From JARRON01 sp037383845 (lineage in GTDB: Bacteria; Pseudomonadota; Gammaproteobacteria; Steroidobacterales; XN24): a DNA stretch of 8,022 nt. The stretch's first letter is position 1. Each line of letters opens with the position of its first letter. The stretch lies in the NCBI GenBank assembly GCA_037383845.1, contig JARRON010000061.1:1-8022 (forward strand), written 5' to 3'. The notes under the pieces are model-generated. The model worked only from the letters and a program-made list of their open reading frames with translations, had not been told where the DNA came from and searched no databases. The position numbers and the translations under genes are program-made. Shown piece by piece: positions 5,822-8,022 of the stretch.

Positions 5822-6796
5822 ATGCTGCTTTCCGGTTGGTGCCGAAGATCACTCGCGCTGGTTGCGTTCCTTGGGCTTGTTGCAGCCTGCTCGACATCAC
5901 AAGAACAAGATGTCGTCGGAGACAGCGAGGCAATGGACTCGCTCGTGACGGTCGACTGGCTCGCTGAGAATCTGAACGACCCAGATCTGGTGGTTCTCGA
6001 CTGCTCTGTTCTCGTACAACCTGACGGGAAAGGCGGGCTCTATGTCATGAGCGGCCGAGACAAATACGAGGAAGGCCACATTCCAACCGCTGGCTTTGCC
6101 GACCTCATGGGGGACTTGTCCGGTGACGAGAGTCCGCTCCAGTTTGCGGTCCCGCCGCCTGAGAAGTTCGCGGCCGCCATGAGCACACTAGGTGTAAGCG
6201 ACGACTCTCGCGTTGTGCTTTACGATGCGGGCGAGTCCGCGTGGGCCGCCAGGGTCTGGTGGATGCTGCGGTGGATCGGGTTCGACCGGGCAGCGTTGCT
6301 CGACGGCGGACTCGCTGCGTGGACGGACCGGGGCCGCCCGCTGTCGACAGCACCCGTCAGCCGACCGGCGGGACTGTTGACGGTTGCTCTCCGGCCGGAG
6401 CTTATCGTCGACAAGGACGAGGTGCTCGCCGCGCTTGGTGATGACTCGGTCAACATCGTCGATGCGCTGCCCAGGGCGCAGTACCGCGGCGAGATCGCGA
6501 TGTACGCACGGCCAGGCCACATCCCCGGTGCCAAGAACGTCCCGATGCGGTCACTCGTTGACGACACGGGGCGCTACCGCCCGAAAGGTGAGCTGGAAGA
6601 AATTTTCGGCGGAGACCCGGATGCCCGTTCGATAACCTATTGCGGGGGCGGTATTGCTGCATCGGCCAATGCCTTCGTCATGACCCGCCTGGGGTACAAG
6701 AACGTCGCCGTCTACGCTGCTTCACTCCAGGAATGGGCTGCGGACGAATCTCTGCCGATGGAGGTAGCGCCGGACCTCGAGGCCATCAGGGACTAG
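5822..6796 (+). CDS. Two-domain rhodanese-type sulfurtransferase, lipoprotein
   Basis: This 324-residue protein has two rhodanese domains, as in thiosulfate or 3-mercaptopyruvate sulfurtransferases, which move sulfane sulfur from a donor to an acceptor through a cysteine persulfide. It begins with a hydrophobic signal segment and lipobox LVAAC, with Cys23 as the predicted lipid-anchored residue, so it should act in the periplasm or outer membrane; Ser follows the Cys. The N-terminal domain (about 45-155) has GHIP but carries Asp135 in YDAG where an active site Cys would be, the usual inactive first domain. The C-terminal domain (about 180-310) has PGHIPGA (231-237) and the loop YCGGGIAAS with catalytic Cys274. 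That loop differs from CRKGVT of thiosulfate enzymes and CGSGVT of mercaptopyruvate enzymes, so the donor is uncertain. ATG 5822 follows AGGAG (5811-5815) by 6 bases. An in-frame TTG at 5795 lies upstream of that site and is less likely. Confidence 0.92.
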   Translation: MLLSGWCRRSLALVAFLGLVAACSTSQEQDVVGDSEAMDSLVTVDWLAENLNDPDLVVLDCSVLVQPDGKGGLYVMSGRDKYEEGHIPTAGFADLMGDLSGDESPLQFAVPPPEKFAAAMSTLGVSDDSRVVLYDAGESAWAARVWWMLRWIGFDRAALLDGGLAAWTDRGRPLSTAPVSRPAGLLTVALRPELIVDKDEVLAALGDDSVNIVDALPRAQYRGEIAMYARPGHIPGAKNVPMRSLVDDTGRYRPKGELEEIFGGDPDARSITYCGGGIAASANAFVMTRLGYKNVAVYAASLQEWAADESLPMEVAPDLEAIRD

Positions 6797-7039
6797 CGCC
6801 AAGCCGTGTCGATCAGGCCGGACTTGACCCGACGCGGGAGTGGCCTGCATGCGGCCCTGTCTGGCCGGATCCTCGACGGCTGCTTCGGGCCGTGCACTTA
6901 GCAAGTTGGGAGTGACGCGGGCCTGACCCGGGTTAATGAACCCGTGGCAAGCTTCGCAAAACCCTATGTTCCCGACCCGGAGCAGACATTGACTCAGGTC
7001 GGGGCCCAAGTCGCCCATGCCGAGGCATTCAGCAGCAAG
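6797..7039. other. Spacer between the sulfurtransferase and YdeI-family genes
   Basis: This 243-base gap holds a hairpin ACGGC/GCCGT (6876-6893) and the stem at 6929-6944, neither with a T-run. A TTGACT hexamer (6989-6994) resembles a -35 box, but there is no clear -10. The reading frame of the next gene stays open back to a GTG at 6944; the encoded residues do not look like the family N-terminus. Confidence 0.45.
6929..6944. other. Perfect 6-base-pair hairpin CGGGTT-AATG-AACCCG
   Basis: CGGGTT (6929-6934) and AACCCG (6939-6944) pair completely around a 4-base loop. There is no T-run on either strand. It could be a minor terminator of the sulfurtransferase transcript, or a regulator site. 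It covers the alternative GTG start at 6944. Confidence 0.35.
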
Positions 7040-7603
7040 ATGAAGTTCACACCGAGAAACCGTGCTCACTGGCGCAACTGGCTGGAAAACAACCATGCAA
7101 GGGCCACTGAAGTGTGGCTTGTGTTTGTGAAGCAACATACGGGAAGAGCCAACGTCTCGTACAACGACGCCGTAGAAGAAGCTCTCTGCTTCGGTTGGAT
7201 AGATAGCGTCAAGCGTTCGATAGACGATGATCACTACATGCATCGATTCACGCCGCGCAAATCGAACAGCAGGTGGTCGAAGTCAAACAAAGTGCGAGCC
7301 GAGCGCATGCTTGAGGCTGGCCGGATGGCGCCAGCCGGTGAGAGATCGGTAGAACAGGCGAAAAGTAGCGGACAGTGGACAGAGGTCACGGATGCGCGCG
7401 CCAGCTTTTCGATGCCACCGGAACTCAGTAGACGCTTGCAGCAGAACCCCAAGGCCTCCGAGTACTTTGAAGCTCTCGCGCCTTCCTACCAGCGACAGTA
7501 CATAGCGTGGATTGCGACAGCCAAACGCCCGGATACCAGAAAGCGGCGGCTGGACGAGACCATGGAACTTCTTGAACGCGGCGAAAAACTCGGCATGCGG
7601 TGA
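7040..7603 (+). CDS. YdeI/OmdA-family protein (PF13376 type)
   Basis: This 187-residue protein fits the YdeI/OmpD-associated family, whose members are usually about 190 residues. Some are linked to resistance to peptides or bacteriocins, but the biochemical activity is unknown. Family-like features are an opening FTPRNRAHWRNWLENNH, the central EALCFGWIDS (47-56) and RFTPRK (69-74), followed by a W-S-x-x-N-x-x-R pattern, and a C-terminal helical segment with YIAWIATAKRPDTR. No signal peptide or membrane segment is seen, so it is probably cytoplasmic. I chose ATG 7040 because it gives the usual family start. No good ribosome site precedes it, only GAGG at 7022-7025, 14 bases upstream. The frame is open upstream to GTG 6944, which would add 32 residues of unfamiliar sequence. 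It appears to be transcribed alone, with a nested hairpin directly downstream. Confidence 0.85.
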   Translation: MKFTPRNRAHWRNWLENNHARATEVWLVFVKQHTGRANVSYNDAVEEALCFGWIDSVKRSIDDDHYMHRFTPRKSNSRWSKSNKVRAERMLEAGRMAPAGERSVEQAKSSGQWTEVTDARASFSMPPELSRRLQQNPKASEYFEALAPSYQRQYIAWIATAKRPDTRKRRLDETMELLERGEKLGMR

Positions 7604-7611
7604 GGTCCGGG

Positions 7612-7662
7612 CGGATCAGCCTTCGCCTCTGGCCGTTCTGCGGCCTCTGAGGTCCTGATCCG
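7612..7662 (+). terminator. Nested hairpin after the YdeI-family gene
   Basis: Three stems nest here: CGGATCAG/CTGATCCG (7612-7619 with 7655-7662), CCTC/GAGG (7626-7629 with 7649-7652) and GGCCG/CGGCC (7631-7635 with 7641-7645) around the loop TTCTG. It starts 8 bases after the stop codon, which suits transcript ending or 3' end protection. The bases after it are GC-rich with no T-run, so it is not a classical intrinsic terminator. Confidence 0.4.
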
Positions 7663-7731
7663 GGCCGGCAACCACCGCAGAGGATCCGAAGACCATCGGT
7701 TTCAGAATCAGGCTCCCTTTCGCGCTGTGCT

Positions 7732-7765
7732 GTGTGTTGCACACCCAAACGTCAGACTGTACAAG
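7732..7765 (+). promoter_or_regulatory. Possible operator/promoter of the cupin-like gene
   Basis: GTGTG-TTG-CACAC (7732-7744) is a perfect 5-base inverted repeat. It overlaps a weak -35-like TTGCAC (7737-7742), which lies 17 bases before a -10-like TACAAG (7760-7765). The start codon is 44 bases further on. Both boxes match poorly, so only the palindrome is a firm observation. Confidence 0.28.
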
Positions 7766-7809
7766 TACCGGACCGGCCGAATCCTTGCCGGAACACACCA
7801 AGGTGCCGC

Positions 7810-8022
7810 ATGAAGAAAGCAAAGAACGAACTACCGACCCGTCTTGCAGCTGGTGGTGTCTGCTTCCAGGGTGAAAACTGGGGCGATATTAATGTCTCGC
7901 GCGTCCAGTTCCCTGCTGGTGCAGACGCAACACCACTCCTGGAGGGGTTGCCGAACAACCTGTGCCAGTGCCCACACTGGGGGATCGTGGTCAAGGGCTC
8001 CATCCACGTGACCTATGCGGAC
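7810..8022 (+). CDS. Small cupin-like protein, N-terminal part
   Basis: From ATG 7810 the frame stays open for 71 codons to the window end. The sequence (ENWGDINVSRVQFPAGADAT, then PLLEGLPNNLCQCPHWGIVV and KGSIHVTYAD) looks like the first half of a single-domain cupin of a group with a conserved CQCPHWG stretch. Such proteins are usually about 110-130 residues, so roughly half is present. The PHWG and KGSIHV parts correspond to the region of the first cupin motif, with His as a possible metal ligand. No signal peptide is visible. AAGGTG (7800-7805) lies 4 bases before the ATG and supports the start. The function is unknown; a regulatory or small-molecule-binding role would be typical but is only inferred. 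Confidence 0.65.
   Translation, partial: MKKAKNELPTRLAAGGVCFQGENWGDINVSRVQFPAGADATPLLEGLPNNLCQCPHWGIVVKGSIHVTYAD

Overview
This is a GC-rich stretch of bacterial chromosome. A periplasmic fatty acid cis/trans isomerase, a secreted DUF3604 protein, lipoprotein signals and Shine-Dalgarno-type start sites all point to a Gram-negative bacterium, most likely a gammaproteobacterium. That placement is an inference from gene content, because no rRNA or tRNA is present. There is no phage, insertion sequence, CRISPR array or tRNA in view. By my start choices only about 73% of the window is coding, which is low for a bacterium.

Layout: (1) Positions 1-1078, minus strand: the N-terminal half of a lipoprotein-type fatty acid cis/trans isomerase (Cti), cut by the window edge. 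(2) Positions 1079-1356: a divergent intergenic region with an AT-rich promoter island and short direct repeats. (3) Positions 1357-3318, plus: a secreted DUF3604 protein with a PHP-like set of metal-ligand motifs. (4) Positions 3319-3894: a non-coding spacer with an intrinsic-terminator-like hairpin at 3651-3680. (5) Positions 3895-4971, plus: an opine dehydrogenase-family NAD(P)-dependent enzyme. (6) Positions 4972-5821: an 850-base spacer with several inverted repeats, a stray signal-peptide-like reading frame and two weak small-ORF candidates. (7) Positions 5822-6796, plus: a two-domain rhodanese-type sulfurtransferase made as a lipoprotein. (8) Positions 7040-7603, plus: a YdeI/OmdA-family protein. 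(9) Positions 7810-8022, plus: the start of a small cupin-like protein, cut by the window edge.

All complete genes lie on the plus strand, but the spacers between them are 576, 850, 243 and 206 bases. They look like separately transcribed single genes, not an operon, and I see no shared pathway. A loose theme is envelope or periplasmic function (Cti, DUF3604 and the sulfurtransferase all carry export signals), but this is not evidence of a system. I did not find a convincing new multi-gene system. The points most worth a second look are the structured 850-base spacer, the opine dehydrogenase without an opine synthase partner, the repeat-rich divergent promoter, and the exported DUF3604 enzyme of unknown substrate.
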